From assembly GCA_022072085.1 (NCBI GenBank), contig JAJVII010000001.1:1-64000 (forward strand): DNA of 64,000 nt, read 5' to 3'. Below are positions 8,541 to 17,018 of this stretch, one piece after another; position 1 is the stretch's first letter; each line of letters begins with the position of its first letter. The translations under genes were made by a program, and so were the position numbers. Origin of the DNA: Phycisphaerae bacterium. Lineage in GTDB: Bacteria > Planctomycetota > Phycisphaerae > JAJVII01. Under the pieces are notes generated by a model, which was not told the DNA's origin, made no database searches, and saw only the letters and a program-made list of their open reading frames with translations.

Positions 8541-8698
8541 ATCCTGTAGAAGCAATCTTCACCACAGAGAACACAGAGAGCACAGAGTCGAGAGTATCAA
8601 GAAATTCTTGATTTCAGGCATTTCTTGACGCTTCTGACCTCCTCTGTGATCTCGGTGTCCTCTGTGGTGAATAAAGATTTCTTTTGCAGGTCTCAATA
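8535..8698. repeat. Dispersed inverted-repeat element, CACAGAG family, copy 1
   Basis: About 164 bp. The left arm has three near-tandem 9-bp units (CACAGAGAA, CACAGAGAG, CACAGAG), the centre is a TCAAGAAAT...ATTTCTTGA hairpin, and the right arm holds the complementary units. The outer ends are imperfect inverted repeats (TACTGAATCCTGTAGAAG and, from the other side, TATTGAGACCTGCAAAAG). A nearly identical copy in opposite orientation is at 63506-63668; I count three differences. Confidence 0.9.
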
Positions 8699-8733
8699 GC
8701 CCCACAAAGAAGGGAACCGCGTACACTCTTCAC

Positions 8734-9774
8734 TCACACCTCGCTCAGCGCAACGCGGCGACCCTCGGCAGCCGACCGCGCGACCGCCTCGGTGAACTGC
8801 ATGTACTTCAGCCCGTCGGCGAAATTCGTGTGCGTCACCGGCCGACCGTCACGGATCGAATCGATGAAGTCTTGCTCGACGCGCCAGGCGCCGCGCTTCG
8901 ACTTGGGGATCGCGACCGGCTTCATCGCTTTGTCGCCCGCCGACGCGAAGGACAGCGTGTCCGTCGCGAAGTCATAGGTGATCGCCCCGGCCGACCCGTA
9001 GGCCTCCAGCCGCGGGCCGCCGCCGTGCACGGCATGGGCGCTGAGATGGAACACGCCCTGAGCCCCGCCCGGCCAGCGGGCGAGAACCGCGACGCTGTCG
9101 GGCACGTCGGCGTCAGCCAATCGGCCCGTCGCCGGATCGGTCCGCCGCGGCGCGAAGGTCCGCGACTGGGCGACGACCGACTCGGCCATGCCGAACCAGC
9201 GCTGGGCCGTCTCGTAGTAGATGCCCAGCGCCATGACATTCAGGCCCGACAGGTCGGTCCGCTGCCGCCAACTCAGCGGCGCAGCGGCGTCCAGGCCCGC
9301 GCCCGACAGGTTGCGGAGATACAACTCGCGCATTTCGCCGAGTCGGCCGGCGGTCAGCATCGACAGGATCGTCGGCTCGCCCATGAGTCCGAACGGCGAA
9401 GGCACGACCTGCGCGACCTGCCCGCTCTGCTGCGAGGCCGCCAGCATGTCGCGGGCCTCGGCGGCGTTCATCGCCATCCGCGCCTCGCAGAGCACGTGCT
9501 TGCCCGACTCCAGCGCGGCGATCGTGGCGGCGGCGTGCAGATAGGGCCACGTGCCGATGCAGACCGCGTCGACCTTCTCGTCCTCGACCACCTCCATCCA
9601 GTGCTCGTAGACGACGGGAATCCCGAACTGACTGGCGACTTCTCGGCCCGACGCCAGCGTGCGGTTGGCGACGCAAACGATCTCGACACCGGGCATCTTC
9701 TGGAAGCCGGGGATGTGCCGGCTGCGGGTGTTGCCGCCGGCGCCGATCAGTCCGACGCGAATCTTTCGTGCCAT
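8734..9774 (-). CDS. Gfo/Idh/MocA-family NAD(P)-dependent oxidoreductase
   Basis: 346 residues. An N-terminal Rossmann fold (KIRVGLIGAGGNTRSRHIPG, with the GxGxx[N/G] dinucleotide loop near 9-14) is followed by the family's alpha/beta C-terminal domain. The usual EKP triad motif is replaced by CEARMAMNAAEARDM near 95-108, so the catalytic Lys-Pro pair is not in its canonical form. Members oxidise or reduce sugars, inositols or related polyols with bound nicotinamide; the substrate here is unknown. CCAGGAGACG precedes the ATG. The gene begins 37 bp after ribD on the same strand and is probably last in the transcription unit that starts near 12474. Confidence 0.88.
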   Translation of the reverse strand: MARKIRVGLIGAGGNTRSRHIPGFQKMPGVEIVCVANRTLASGREVASQFGIPVVYEHWMEVVEDEKVDAVCIGTWPYLHAAATIAALESGKHVLCEARMAMNAAEARDMLAASQQSGQVAQVVPSPFGLMGEPTILSMLTAGRLGEMRELYLRNLSGAGLDAAAPLSWRQRTDLSGLNVMALGIYYETAQRWFGMAESVVAQSRTFAPRRTDPATGRLADADVPDSVAVLARWPGGAQGVFHLSAHAVHGGGPRLEAYGSAGAITYDFATDTLSFASAGDKAMKPVAIPKSKRGAWRVEQDFIDSIRDGRPVTHTNFADGLKYMQFTEAVARSAAEGRRVALSEV

Positions 9775-9810
9775 GAGCGTCTCCTGGTTTGCAGGCGAAA
9801 ACGATCTGAG

Positions 9811-10926
9811 CTAGTGATAGACCAGCCGCCCGGCGGTCAGCTTGTCGCGGCCGACCTGCGTCACTTCCGCGTCGGCGACGTCGAACGGCCGGCCTTCGGG
9901 CCACAGCGCCACGCCCTGCCCGCCCACGTCGGGCGAGGCGAAGATGGCGGCGCGGTCCGCGGCCCGGGCGGCGATCAGCGAGCGGAGCACGTCGGCCCCG
10001 CCCTCGACCAGCAGGCGCGTCACGCGACGTCGGCCGAGTTCCGCGAGCAGGTCGGCCCAGGCGACGCGAGGGCCGTCGCCAAGCGACAGCACCTCAACCC
10101 CCGCGGCCCGCAGCGCCGCGGCCCGGGCGATGCGATCCTGCCCGTCCAGCGGACCGGTCACGACGGTTATCGGCGCCAAGTCGACGGTCCGCACCAGGCG
10201 GCAGTCCGTCGGCGTGCACAGCCGCCCGTCCAGCACGTAGCGATGCGGGCTGGGCCCCTCGACGTGCCGCGTGGTCAGCTCCGGATCGTCCGCCAGCACC
10301 GTGCCGACGCCGACCAGGATCGCCTGGCAGATCGCCCGCAGGCGGTGGGCCTCGTCGCGGGCGGCCTGGCCGGTGATCCATCGGGCCAGCGACGGCGCGG
10401 CGATCAGCCCGTCGGCGGTCTGGGCCCACTTGGCGATCACCAGCGGGCGGCCGCGTTCGATCAGCGTGAGATACGCCTCATTCAGGTCGCGGGCTTCGGT
10501 CTCCAGGCAGCCCACGTCACAGGCGACGCCCGCGGCCCGCAGCGTCTCGACGCCGCGCCCGGCCACGCGATCGAACGGATCGATCATCGCACAGACGACC
10601 CGCGCCACGCCGGCGGCGACTATCGCCTCAGTGCAGGGCCCGGTCTTGCCGCGGTGGCAGCAGGGCTCGAGGCTGACGTAGAGCGTCGCGCCGCGAGCGG
10701 CCGGTCCCGCGGCCCGCAGGGCGTTGACTTCCGCGTGCGGCCCGCCGAACCGTTCGTGGATGCCCTGGCCGACGCAGCGCCCGCCGGCGACAACGGCGGC
10801 GCCGACCATCGGGTTGGGTTCGACGGCGCCAATGCCTCTTTGCGCGGCGTCGATCGCGCCCGCCATCCAGCGGCGGTCTTCGTCGCTGAACGGTCGGCGG
10901 CCATCGGCGTCGGTCGCATCGCTCAT
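9811..10926 (-). CDS. ribD: Riboflavin biosynthesis deaminase/reductase RibD
   Basis: 371 residues with both domains. The N-terminal deaminase has NPMVGAAVV, the zinc/catalytic HAE motif at 64-66 (GGPHAEVNAL) and EPCCHRGKTGPC (87-98) supplying the Cys ligands. The C-terminal pyrimidine reductase (from about 150, RPLVIAKWAQTADG) ends with the LLVEGGADVLRSL signature. The enzyme deaminates 2,5-diamino-6-ribosylamino-pyrimidinone 5'-phosphate and then reduces the ribose side chain. The ATG at 10924-10926 has GGAG 5 bases upstream; an earlier in-frame start is less well supported. No other rib gene is nearby. Confidence 0.95.
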   Translation of the reverse strand: MSDATDADGRRPFSDEDRRWMAGAIDAAQRGIGAVEPNPMVGAAVVAGGRCVGQGIHERFGGPHAEVNALRAAGPAARGATLYVSLEPCCHRGKTGPCTEAIVAAGVARVVCAMIDPFDRVAGRGVETLRAAGVACDVGCLETEARDLNEAYLTLIERGRPLVIAKWAQTADGLIAAPSLARWITGQAARDEAHRLRAICQAILVGVGTVLADDPELTTRHVEGPSPHRYVLDGRLCTPTDCRLVRTVDLAPITVVTGPLDGQDRIARAAALRAAGVEVLSLGDGPRVAWADLLAELGRRRVTRLLVEGGADVLRSLIAARAADRAAIFASPDVGGQGVALWPEGRPFDVADAEVTQVGRDKLTAGRLVYH

Positions 10927-11014
10927 GTTCGCTCCGCGCGGCGCGGGGAGTCGCCCGCCAGGATTCAATTAATAGCGATTGCGGAAGGGCATTGCCAGAG
11001 CCCAGCGGGGACGA

Positions 11015-11614
11015 TCAGCCGCCCTGGGCGGCCTCGGCCGGCCGCGGCATGCGGAACTGGCTGAGCAGGATGATGCAGACGCCGGTGATCAGCGAGGCGT
11101 CGGCGACGTTCCATATCCAGGGCCAGACGCCGTGCGCCGGCCAGCCGCCGTAGATGTCCACGTTGATCCGCGGGGTGATGTGCATGAAGTCGCGGACCAT
11201 GCCGATGACCACTCGGTCGTAGATGTTGCCCAGCGCCCCGGCCATCACGAGCCCGACGCCGACGTGGAAGAACCACTGCCCCGCCCGGCTGCGGGCGAAC
11301 AGCAGCAGCAGCACTCCGAAGGCCACGCCGCCGATGGCCACGAACAGCGCCCCGTAGCCCTGGAGAATGCCCAGCGCGGCGCCCTGGTTGTAGGCCGTCT
11401 GGAACTCGAGGAAGTGCGGGACCACCTGGACCGTCCGGGGCCGAGAGTCCGGGTCGGGCTCGCCCAGCCAGTTGAAGACGGCATACTTGCTGCCCAGGTC
11501 CAGCGCCAGCACGAACACCAGCACCAGCCACAGCCGCAGATGGGCGGCTTGACTGTGCCAGGCCAGCAACCGAGACTCCCTCGGCTCAGGCTGATCGGAA
11601 ACCTTGGAAGACAT
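11015..11614 (-). CDS. lspA: Lipoprotein signal peptidase (signal peptidase II)
   Basis: 199 residues, slightly longer than the usual 160-170. Four membrane segments (about 27-45, 88-107, 115-133, 165-188). The catalytic aspartates lie in GNIYDRVVIG (Asp133) and NVADASLITG (Asp172), and the conserved YNQGAALG (75-82) is present. Extra length comes from a polar N-terminus and a longer periplasmic loop (NVDIYGGWPAHGVWPW). It cleaves prolipoproteins after diacylglyceryl transfer, matching the many lipobox proteins encoded in this window. It starts 50 bp after the dksA-like gene, a common pairing. Confidence 0.95.
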   Translation of the reverse strand: MSSKVSDQPEPRESRLLAWHSQAAHLRLWLVLVFVLALDLGSKYAVFNWLGEPDPDSRPRTVQVVPHFLEFQTAYNQGAALGILQGYGALFVAIGGVAFGVLLLLFARSRAGQWFFHVGVGLVMAGALGNIYDRVVIGMVRDFMHITPRINVDIYGGWPAHGVWPWIWNVADASLITGVCIILLSQFRMPRPAEAAQGG

Positions 11615-11663
11615 GATGGCAAGGCCTCAGAGCGTGCGGGGTGCGCTGCGAGCGGCCGCGCGG

Positions 11664-12305
11664 TCATTCCTCTTCGTCACCGGCGTCGTCGTCATCGTCC
11701 TCGCCGTCCTCATCGTCGCCGGCGGACCCGTTGACGTCGATGTCGGCGGCCAGGCCGCGCTCCACCAGCCGGGCGTATTCGATGTTGTATTTCGCCCAGG
11801 GCTTGGCTTCGAGGCGGACTTTGCTGATCGCCTCGCCCGTGCCCAGGCAGATGCCGTACGTGCCGCGGTTCATCCGCTCCAGCGCCTGGTCGATCTGGCG
11901 AAGCAGCGTCCGCTCGCTCTCCAGCAGGCCCAGCGTGAACTCCTGCTCGTAGTTGTCGCTGCCGATGTCGGCCATGTGGATCGGCATGTTCGACAGGTCG
12001 CCGCTGGCATCCTGGCGGTTCTTGCCCAGGGCCTCGGCGGTCATGCTGCTCACGTCGCCCAGCAGCGTCGCGCGCTTGTTCAGCAGCAGGTCGCGGAAGT
12101 GGCTGAGTTCCTTGCGGGTCAGGCCGGCGTTGCGGGGAAGCTTGCGGGCGGCCGGCTTGGCAGCCGACTTGGACCCGGCGTCGGCTGGCGATGCGCCTTT
12201 CCTGCCGGACTTGGCGGCGGCGGGCTTGGACGCCTTCGGGGGCGCCGACTTGCCGCGGGTTGCCTTCTTTACCGTCTTCTTGGCGGTCTTGCTTGCTTTT
12301 GCCAC
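11664..12305 (-). CDS. TraR/DksA-family protein with degenerate zinc finger and H1-like N-terminus
   Basis: 213 residues. Residues 1-58 are Lys/Ala/Ser/Pro-rich and resemble histone-H1-like tails. Residues 62-145 form the DksA coiled coil (LTRKELSHFRDLLLNKRATL...LRQIDQALERMNRGTYGIC). The zinc-finger region keeps YGIC and RLEAKPWA but has only Cys153 of the four expected; the others are Thr, Asn and Tyr. The C-terminus is strongly acidic (DDEDGEDDDDDAGDEEE). DksA proteins insert the coiled coil into the RNA polymerase secondary channel and alter promoter kinetics, often with ppGpp. The start is GTG with GAGG upstream. It heads a likely unit with lspA, ribD and the oxidoreductase. Confidence 0.88.
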   Translation of the reverse strand: MAKASKTAKKTVKKATRGKSAPPKASKPAAAKSGRKGASPADAGSKSAAKPAARKLPRNAGLTRKELSHFRDLLLNKRATLLGDVSSMTAEALGKNRQDASGDLSNMPIHMADIGSDNYEQEFTLGLLESERTLLRQIDQALERMNRGTYGICLGTGEAISKVRLEAKPWAKYNIEYARLVERGLAADIDVNGSAGDDEDGEDDDDDAGDEEE

Positions 12306-12473
12306 AATCCTCTTCCTGACCGGCCCGGCCGGCCGTGGGGAGACGGGCGGCTGAGCCGCTTGGTGAACCCGGCCCCGAAACTGGGGCCAAACGCAGTGCC
12401 TGTCCGCGGAGAACGCGACGTTTCCGGTCCTGCATCGCCGGAGCGAGTCGTGCCCCCGCCTGGAAACCTAGTG

Positions 12474-12502
12474 AATATAGGGACCGCTGTCGGGACTGTC
12501 AA
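12474..12502 (-). promoter_or_regulatory. Strong sigma-70-type promoter for the dksA-like/lspA/ribD unit
   Basis: On the minus strand TTGACA (12497-12502, perfect consensus), exactly 17 bp, TATATT (12474-12479, 5 of 6). This is the best sigma-70-type match I found in the window. Confidence 0.75.
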
Positions 12503-12595
12503 GCGTAACCCCGGCGCGGTTCCCGGCAGGCGGTATATCGACCTGACTGAGGCGGGGACTTCAATCCGCCAAGCCCGATTGCCGGACCTTGCCGC

Positions 12596-12625
12596 TTGCC
12601 CCGCAGTCGCGTGCGGCCATAGAAT
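12596..12625 (+). promoter_or_regulatory. Possible promoter for the DUF362 gene
   Basis: TTGCCC (12596-12601), 18 bp, TAGAAT (12620-12625), 23 bp before the GTG start. Confidence 0.4.
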
Positions 12626-12648
12626 CCCCGGCTGACCGCGGAGGAACT

Positions 12649-13605
12649 GTGAGCGACACGGCAACCGTAGCACTTGAGACCTGCCGGGGATACGCCCCCG
12701 ACATGCTGGAACCGGCCCTGGACCGGCTGCTCGGAAGCCTCGGCGGGCTGGAGCGATTCGTGCAACCTGGCCAGCGGGTGCTGCTCAAGCCCAACTGCAT
12801 CGCCGGGCGCCCGCCCGAGAAGGCCACCCAGACCGACGGGGCGGTCATCCTGTCGCTGGCCCGCCGGGCCCAGGCGCTGGGCGCCCAGGTGCTCGTCGGC
12901 GACTCGCCGGCGTGGGGAACGATCCAGGCCAACCTGCATCGCCTCGGCGTCCACCACCCGCTCCAGGAGATGGGCGTGCAGGTCGTCGACTTCCGCAACG
13001 CCCGCCGCGTGGACACGCCGCCGCATTGCCACTACTCGCACTTCCTGGTCGCCTCGGAGGCGCTCGCGGCCGACGTGGTCATCAATCTACCCAAGCTCAA
13101 AGCTCACAAACAGCTCGGCCTGACCGCAGCGATCAAGAACATGTTCGGTTGCGTCGCCGGCAAGCGGAAGGCCTTCTGGCACTTCAGTGCCGGCGACCGG
13201 TCCAACTGCTTCGGCTGGATGCTCGTCGAGCTGTTGGCGACGATCGCCCCGGCGTTGACCATCGTTGACGGCGTGCTCGGACAACAGGGCAACGGGCCGA
13301 TCGACGGCGAGCCCCGGGCGTTCAACTGGCTGATCGCCGGCGCAGACGCCGTTGCCGCCGAGCGGGTCTGCGCCGAGTTGCTGGGTATCGCCCCGGACGA
13401 ACTGCGGACGCTGCGGGCCGCCGTCGAGTGCGGCATCGGCTGCGCAGACCTGGCACGCATCGAGGTGCTGGGGGAGCGCATCGAGTCGCTACGGATCGAC
13501 GACTTCGTTCGGCCGGACATGATGCCGATCAAGTTCCCCCTGTTCCGAATTGCCCGCAGCGCCCTGAAGAACATCTTCCTGCGCAACGGCGTCAAGGCCG
13601 GCTGA
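12649..13605 (+). CDS. DUF362-domain protein
   Basis: 318 residues starting at GTG, with GGAGGAA just upstream. Family features: VLLKPNCIAG near 45, the DSPAW motif near 85, and VINLPKLKAHKQLGLTAAIKNMFG, the hallmark block of DUF362. Many DUF362 proteins are fused to or sit beside ferredoxins, but no Cys-rich ferredoxin motif is present here. The biochemical role is unestablished; redox or nickel/metal-centre assembly roles have been suggested for relatives. No signal peptide. A TPR lipoprotein gene follows on the same strand 136 bp later. Confidence 0.85.
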   Translation: MSDTATVALETCRGYAPDMLEPALDRLLGSLGGLERFVQPGQRVLLKPNCIAGRPPEKATQTDGAVILSLARRAQALGAQVLVGDSPAWGTIQANLHRLGVHHPLQEMGVQVVDFRNARRVDTPPHCHYSHFLVASEALAADVVINLPKLKAHKQLGLTAAIKNMFGCVAGKRKAFWHFSAGDRSNCFGWMLVELLATIAPALTIVDGVLGQQGNGPIDGEPRAFNWLIAGADAVAAERVCAELLGIAPDELRTLRAAVECGIGCADLARIEVLGERIESLRIDDFVRPDMMPIKFPLFRIARSALKNIFLRNGVKAG

Positions 13606-13741
13606 TGTCGCGCCGAGCCCGCAGGGCCATTTATCGCTTGCAGGAAAAACAGGCTGTCCGCTACCCTATCTGCGAGCCGATAAGTTCAGGATGGAGGGCC
13701 GGCCTTGGGGCCGCCCGCGCCGTCATGCCCGGAGAGCCCTG

Positions 13742-14767
13742 GTGAATCGCCGTCCGATCGCCGTCATCTCGATCCTGTCAGCCGTGCTGCTGCCGGCCTT
13801 GGCCGGTTGCGGCGGCAGCGTCGAGCGCAGCACGCCGACGCAGGCCCGGGCCGCCGACCACTTCCTCGCCGGCCAACTCTACATCGACCAGGGCAACATG
13901 AACCTGGCGCTGGAGGAACTGGCCAAGGCCGTCGAACTCAACCCCCGCATGTCGCTGGCCTACAGCAAAATCGGCAAGATTTACAGATCGCGCCAGCAGC
14001 TCACCGAGGCCGTCGCCGCCTACGAGCAGGCCGTCGCCATCGACCCGCGCAGTGTCAGCGATCTGATCGACCTGGGCGGCCTCTATCAGACGCTGGAGCG
14101 TTTCGCAGACGCTGCCACCGTCTACGCTCGGGCGGTCGCGATCGAGCCCAATGATTACCAAGCCAACTTCGAGCTGGGCACGCTTTACTATCGCCTGGGC
14201 AAGCTGGCTGAAGCCGAACAGACCTTCAACCGCTGCATTGCCCTGGACGAGAACCGCCCCGACGCCCACACGCACCTGGGCATCGTCCACTACGACCAGG
14301 CCCGATACTACGAAGCCAGCAAGGAGTTTCTGGCCTCGCTGGAGTGCAAGAGCCAGCAGCCGCGGGTCATGCTCTACCTGGCCGGCACGTACATGAAACA
14401 GAACCGCATGATCTCGGCCATCGACGTGCTGAAGGTGGCCCGCTCGATCGACGAGCAAAACGCGGAGATCCCCGCCCAACTCGGCGAATGCTACTTCGTC
14501 CAGCGCAAGTACGAAGAAGCCAAGGACGCCTACGCCGACGCCCTCAAGCTCGAGCCGCGCAACGCCAAGACTCTCGCCGGCCTGGGCTCGACGCTGATGA
14601 TCCTCGCCCTCAAGAGCCCCAACGTCGTCCAGCAGGAGACGCTGCGGCGGCAGGCGGTCGAATACTGGCACCGCTCGCTGGAAGAGGACCCCAACCAGCC
14701 CAAGATCATCACCCTGCTGGAGAAGTTCGGTCCCCAGCGGACGGCCGGCGACGCGCTGAACCCCTGA
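13742..14767 (+). CDS. TPR-repeat lipoprotein
   Basis: 341 residues, GTG start with GGAGAG 5 bases upstream. A signal peptide ends in lipobox ALAGC (Cys about 23). From about 38 onward it is almost wholly tetratricopeptide repeats (HFLAGQLYIDQGNMNLALEE, AYSKIGKIYRSRQQLTEAV, NFELGTLYYRLGKLAEAEQ, AHTHLGIVHYDQARYYEA and others), about eight units. TPR lipoproteins usually scaffold outer-membrane or secretion complexes; no partner is obvious here. Moderate confidence that it is transcribed independently of the DUF362 gene. Confidence 0.85.
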   Translation: MNRRPIAVISILSAVLLPALAGCGGSVERSTPTQARAADHFLAGQLYIDQGNMNLALEELAKAVELNPRMSLAYSKIGKIYRSRQQLTEAVAAYEQAVAIDPRSVSDLIDLGGLYQTLERFADAATVYARAVAIEPNDYQANFELGTLYYRLGKLAEAEQTFNRCIALDENRPDAHTHLGIVHYDQARYYEASKEFLASLECKSQQPRVMLYLAGTYMKQNRMISAIDVLKVARSIDEQNAEIPAQLGECYFVQRKYEEAKDAYADALKLEPRNAKTLAGLGSTLMILALKSPNVVQQETLRRQAVEYWHRSLEEDPNQPKIITLLEKFGPQRTAGDALNP

Positions 14768-14817
14768 CCGCCCCCGTTTACCTGCTGCCTGTTTCCACAT
14801 CTTGCCGATACGTGGGA

Positions 14818-14845
14818 TTGAATCGACCCGCGACGATGGTATTCT
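14818..14845 (+). promoter_or_regulatory. Possible promoter for the PAP2 gene
   Basis: TTGAAT (14818-14823), 16 bp, TATTCT (14840-14845), 31 bp before the ATG. Confidence 0.45.
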
Positions 14846-14875
14846 GAATGTCGACCCGTCCAGGGAGGCCAACCC

Positions 14876-16048
14876 ATGACTGCAATCCGCCCCATCGCCG
14901 GATGCCTTTGCGCCGTCGCGCTAATTGCCGTCCCGCTTGCACTGGCCGGCTGCGCCACCGCCTCGCCCGCAGACGATCCGTACGCTCAACACGTGAACGC
15001 CGCGCTGGCCAATCGACCGCAAGCCCTGGCCGGCCCGCCTCGGATACTGGCCGCCGGACCGTCAGGCGACCAGACGCCCGTCGTGCTGACTGCGTGGGCC
15101 GCACCGGCGCAGCCGGTACAGCGGCCGGCCCCGGCGTCGAGTGACGAGGCCGCCATCCGCGCCCTCAGCCGGTCGCTCAATGCCCCGGCCCGATCGGCCC
15201 GCGTCGCGCTGGCTGACGACAAGTCGGCGCTGGACGAGCCCGTTCCGGGCCAGCCCCCGCGCCGCGGAACGGCGCCGCCGCCGCGAGCGGCCGAGCCGTC
15301 CGCCGCCGGCCGAAGCCCCAACGCCCCCGCCGCCACGTTCGCCCAGACGCTCCGTCGCGACCTGGCCGCCGCCCCGATGGACCTCTGGCTGGACACCAAG
15401 GGCATCGCAACGCTGCCGAACCTGGCGATCCTGCTGGCTGCGGGCGGCGCCTCGGCGGCGGCGCGCTGGATCAACCACGGCGGCGACGGCGGATCGCTGG
15501 ACCACCAGGTCGATCAGCAGTTCGGCAAGCATAACGTGATGGAGCGCGACTGGAACGAGGCCTTCGGCGCGGTGGGCAACCCGATCTCGCACTTCCTCTT
15601 CGCCGGGGCCGCCTACGCCTACGGCGCCTGGGCCGGCAACGACGAGTCCTACAGCCTGGGCAAGACGCTGCTGTCGGCGCAGATCATCAACGGCCTGGCC
15701 ACCGTCGCCCTCAAGGGCGCCGCGATGAACGACCACAGCCCCAACGGCGAAAGCTGGGCCTGGCCGAGCGGCCACACGTCGGCCGTCTTTACCACCGCCG
15801 CAGTGCTCGAGGTCCGCTACGGCTGGAAGGCCGGCGTGCCGGCTTACGCGCTGGCGTCGCTGGCGGCGTTCCAGCGGATCGACACCCGCGAACACTGGCT
15901 CAGCGACGTGATCTTCGGGGCCGCCATGGGTATCGTGATCGGGCGATCCGTCGCCCAGGGGCACGAACTCCAGGTGGCCGGCTGGCACGTGATGCCCTAC
16001 GCCGGCTCGCAGGGCGGCGGCGTCCTGCTGGTCAAGACGATGAAGTGA
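14876..16048 (+). CDS. PAP2-superfamily phosphatase lipoprotein
   Basis: 390 residues. A signal peptide with lipobox ALAGC (Cys about 26), then a disordered Ala/Pro linker to about 155, then a PAP2 phosphatase domain. Active-site motifs: KGAAMNDHSPNG (degenerate motif 1), WPSGHTSAVFTTAAV (motif 2) and REHWLSDVIFGAAMG (motif 3, catalytic His). Such enzymes dephosphorylate lipid phosphates such as undecaprenyl diphosphate or phosphatidic acid. Lipid anchoring combined with a PAP2 fold is less usual than the integral-membrane form. GGGAGG precedes the ATG. The gene is closed by a clear terminator at 16098-16136. Confidence 0.87.
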   Translation: MTAIRPIAGCLCAVALIAVPLALAGCATASPADDPYAQHVNAALANRPQALAGPPRILAAGPSGDQTPVVLTAWAAPAQPVQRPAPASSDEAAIRALSRSLNAPARSARVALADDKSALDEPVPGQPPRRGTAPPPRAAEPSAAGRSPNAPAATFAQTLRRDLAAAPMDLWLDTKGIATLPNLAILLAAGGASAAARWINHGGDGGSLDHQVDQQFGKHNVMERDWNEAFGAVGNPISHFLFAGAAYAYGAWAGNDESYSLGKTLLSAQIINGLATVALKGAAMNDHSPNGESWAWPSGHTSAVFTTAAVLEVRYGWKAGVPAYALASLAAFQRIDTREHWLSDVIFGAAMGIVIGRSVAQGHELQVAGWHVMPYAGSQGGGVLLVKTMK

Positions 16049-16412
16049 CCGCCGGCACATCGAGCCCAAGTTCAGTTCCGCGACTGAACCCGCACCAGGC
16101 ATGGCCCGCCCCACCGGGTCATGCCGCCTTCTTTTCAAGGGGCGCAGGTTCAGTTCGCCAGAGCTGACGCAGTCCATTCTCTTCCCGCAGTTGGCGTTCG
16201 CAACCGGGCTTGCCTCAAGGGGAGGCGATTCCCCCCTTCTCTCTTGGCGGTCATGGCGACTCCACGTCGGCATCCCGGCGATTCACTTCTCCCCCGAAAC
16301 TGTTGGCCGCCGGGCGGGGCGTCGGTAAGATGCGTTGGCCTGAACGACCGGCGGGGCGGCCCGGACCCGCTTCGGATTTCGCGAACCCGCGTCGAGGAAT
16401 TGCGTAATACCC
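16049..16412. other. Gene-free spacer between PAP2 and the sigma factor
   Basis: Contains a small hairpin (GTTCAGT/ACTGAAC near 16069-16088), the terminator at 16098-16136, and otherwise GC-rich sequence with no coding signal. I see no convincing promoter for the sigma factor. Confidence 0.4.
16098..16136 (+). terminator. Intrinsic terminator after the PAP2 gene
   Basis: GGCATGGCCCG (16098-16108) pairs with CGGGTCATGCC (16115-16125), 11 bp including one G-U pair, with a 6-base loop; a T-rich stretch (GCCTTCTTTTC) follows. Confidence 0.65.
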
Positions 16413-17018
16413 GTGGAAGCGTCGAACACCGCCACCGATGAAGCCCTGCTGTCGGCCTACCGCGACGGCAGGCCCGACGCCTTCGACCTGCTGATCGAGC
16501 GTTACTGGAAGCAGGTCTACGCGTTCCTGGCCCGCTTTACCGGCGACGCGGCGCTGGCCGAGGACCTGACGCAGGAAGCGTTCCTCCAGGTTCACCTGTC
16601 AGCCGACCGGTTCGACCCGGCCCAGAAGTTCCGGCCCTGGCTGTTCACGATCGCCGCCAACAAGGCCCGGGACCGGATGCGGCGGAGCGGGCGGCGTCCC
16701 AGCGTGTCGCTTGACACAGCCATCAGCGGGGAGATGAACGACGGCGGGACGTTCGCGGACCTGGTGGCCTCGGCGGCGCCCGGCCCGGACGAGCAGTTCG
16801 ATGAGCAGGAGACAGCCGACCGCGTGCGCCGGGTCATCGAGACCATGCCGGCCAACTTTCGCGAGGTGCTGCTGCTGAGCTACTTCCACGAGTTCAGCTA
16901 TCGCGACATGGCCGAGATGATTGGCGTTCCGGTGGGAACGGTCAAGAGCCGGCTGCACGGCGCGGTGGCGTGGTTCGCCCGCCGCTGGCGGCAGGAGATC
17001 GAGAAGAGCGAGTCATGA
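16413..17018 (+). CDS. ECF-type RNA polymerase sigma factor
   Basis: 201 residues, GTG start with only a distant GAGGA. Sigma region 2 (about 22-90): FDLLIERYWKQVYAFLARFT, AEDLTQEAFLQV, FRPWLFTIAANKARDRMR. Region 4 (about 140-190): NFREVLLLSYFHEFSYRDMAEMIG then VPVGTVKSRLHGA, the helix-turn-helix for the -35 box. No region 1 or 3, as in ECF factors. It overlaps the next gene by ATGA (17015-17018), so the two are translationally coupled. The neighbour carries an anti-sigma-like N-terminus and a membrane segment, the usual partner for an ECF factor sensing envelope signals. Confidence 0.95.
   Translation: MEASNTATDEALLSAYRDGRPDAFDLLIERYWKQVYAFLARFTGDAALAEDLTQEAFLQVHLSADRFDPAQKFRPWLFTIAANKARDRMRRSGRRPSVSLDTAISGEMNDGGTFADLVASAAPGPDEQFDEQETADRVRRVIETMPANFREVLLLSYFHEFSYRDMAEMIGVPVGTVKSRLHGAVAWFARRWRQEIEKSES

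Larger units (their letters stand above)
12306..12648. other. Intergenic region with divergent promoters and a long dksA leader
   Basis: No credible gene. It holds a near-consensus minus-strand promoter (12474-12502), which would give the dksA-like gene a leader of roughly 160 bases, and a plus-strand promoter candidate (12596-12625) for the DUF362 gene. I saw no known riboswitch in the leader. Confidence 0.5.

Noticed and set aside
8560-8680. CRISPR array
   Set aside because: The units are 7-10 bp, near-tandem and arranged as inverted arms; there are no unique spacers and no cas genes.
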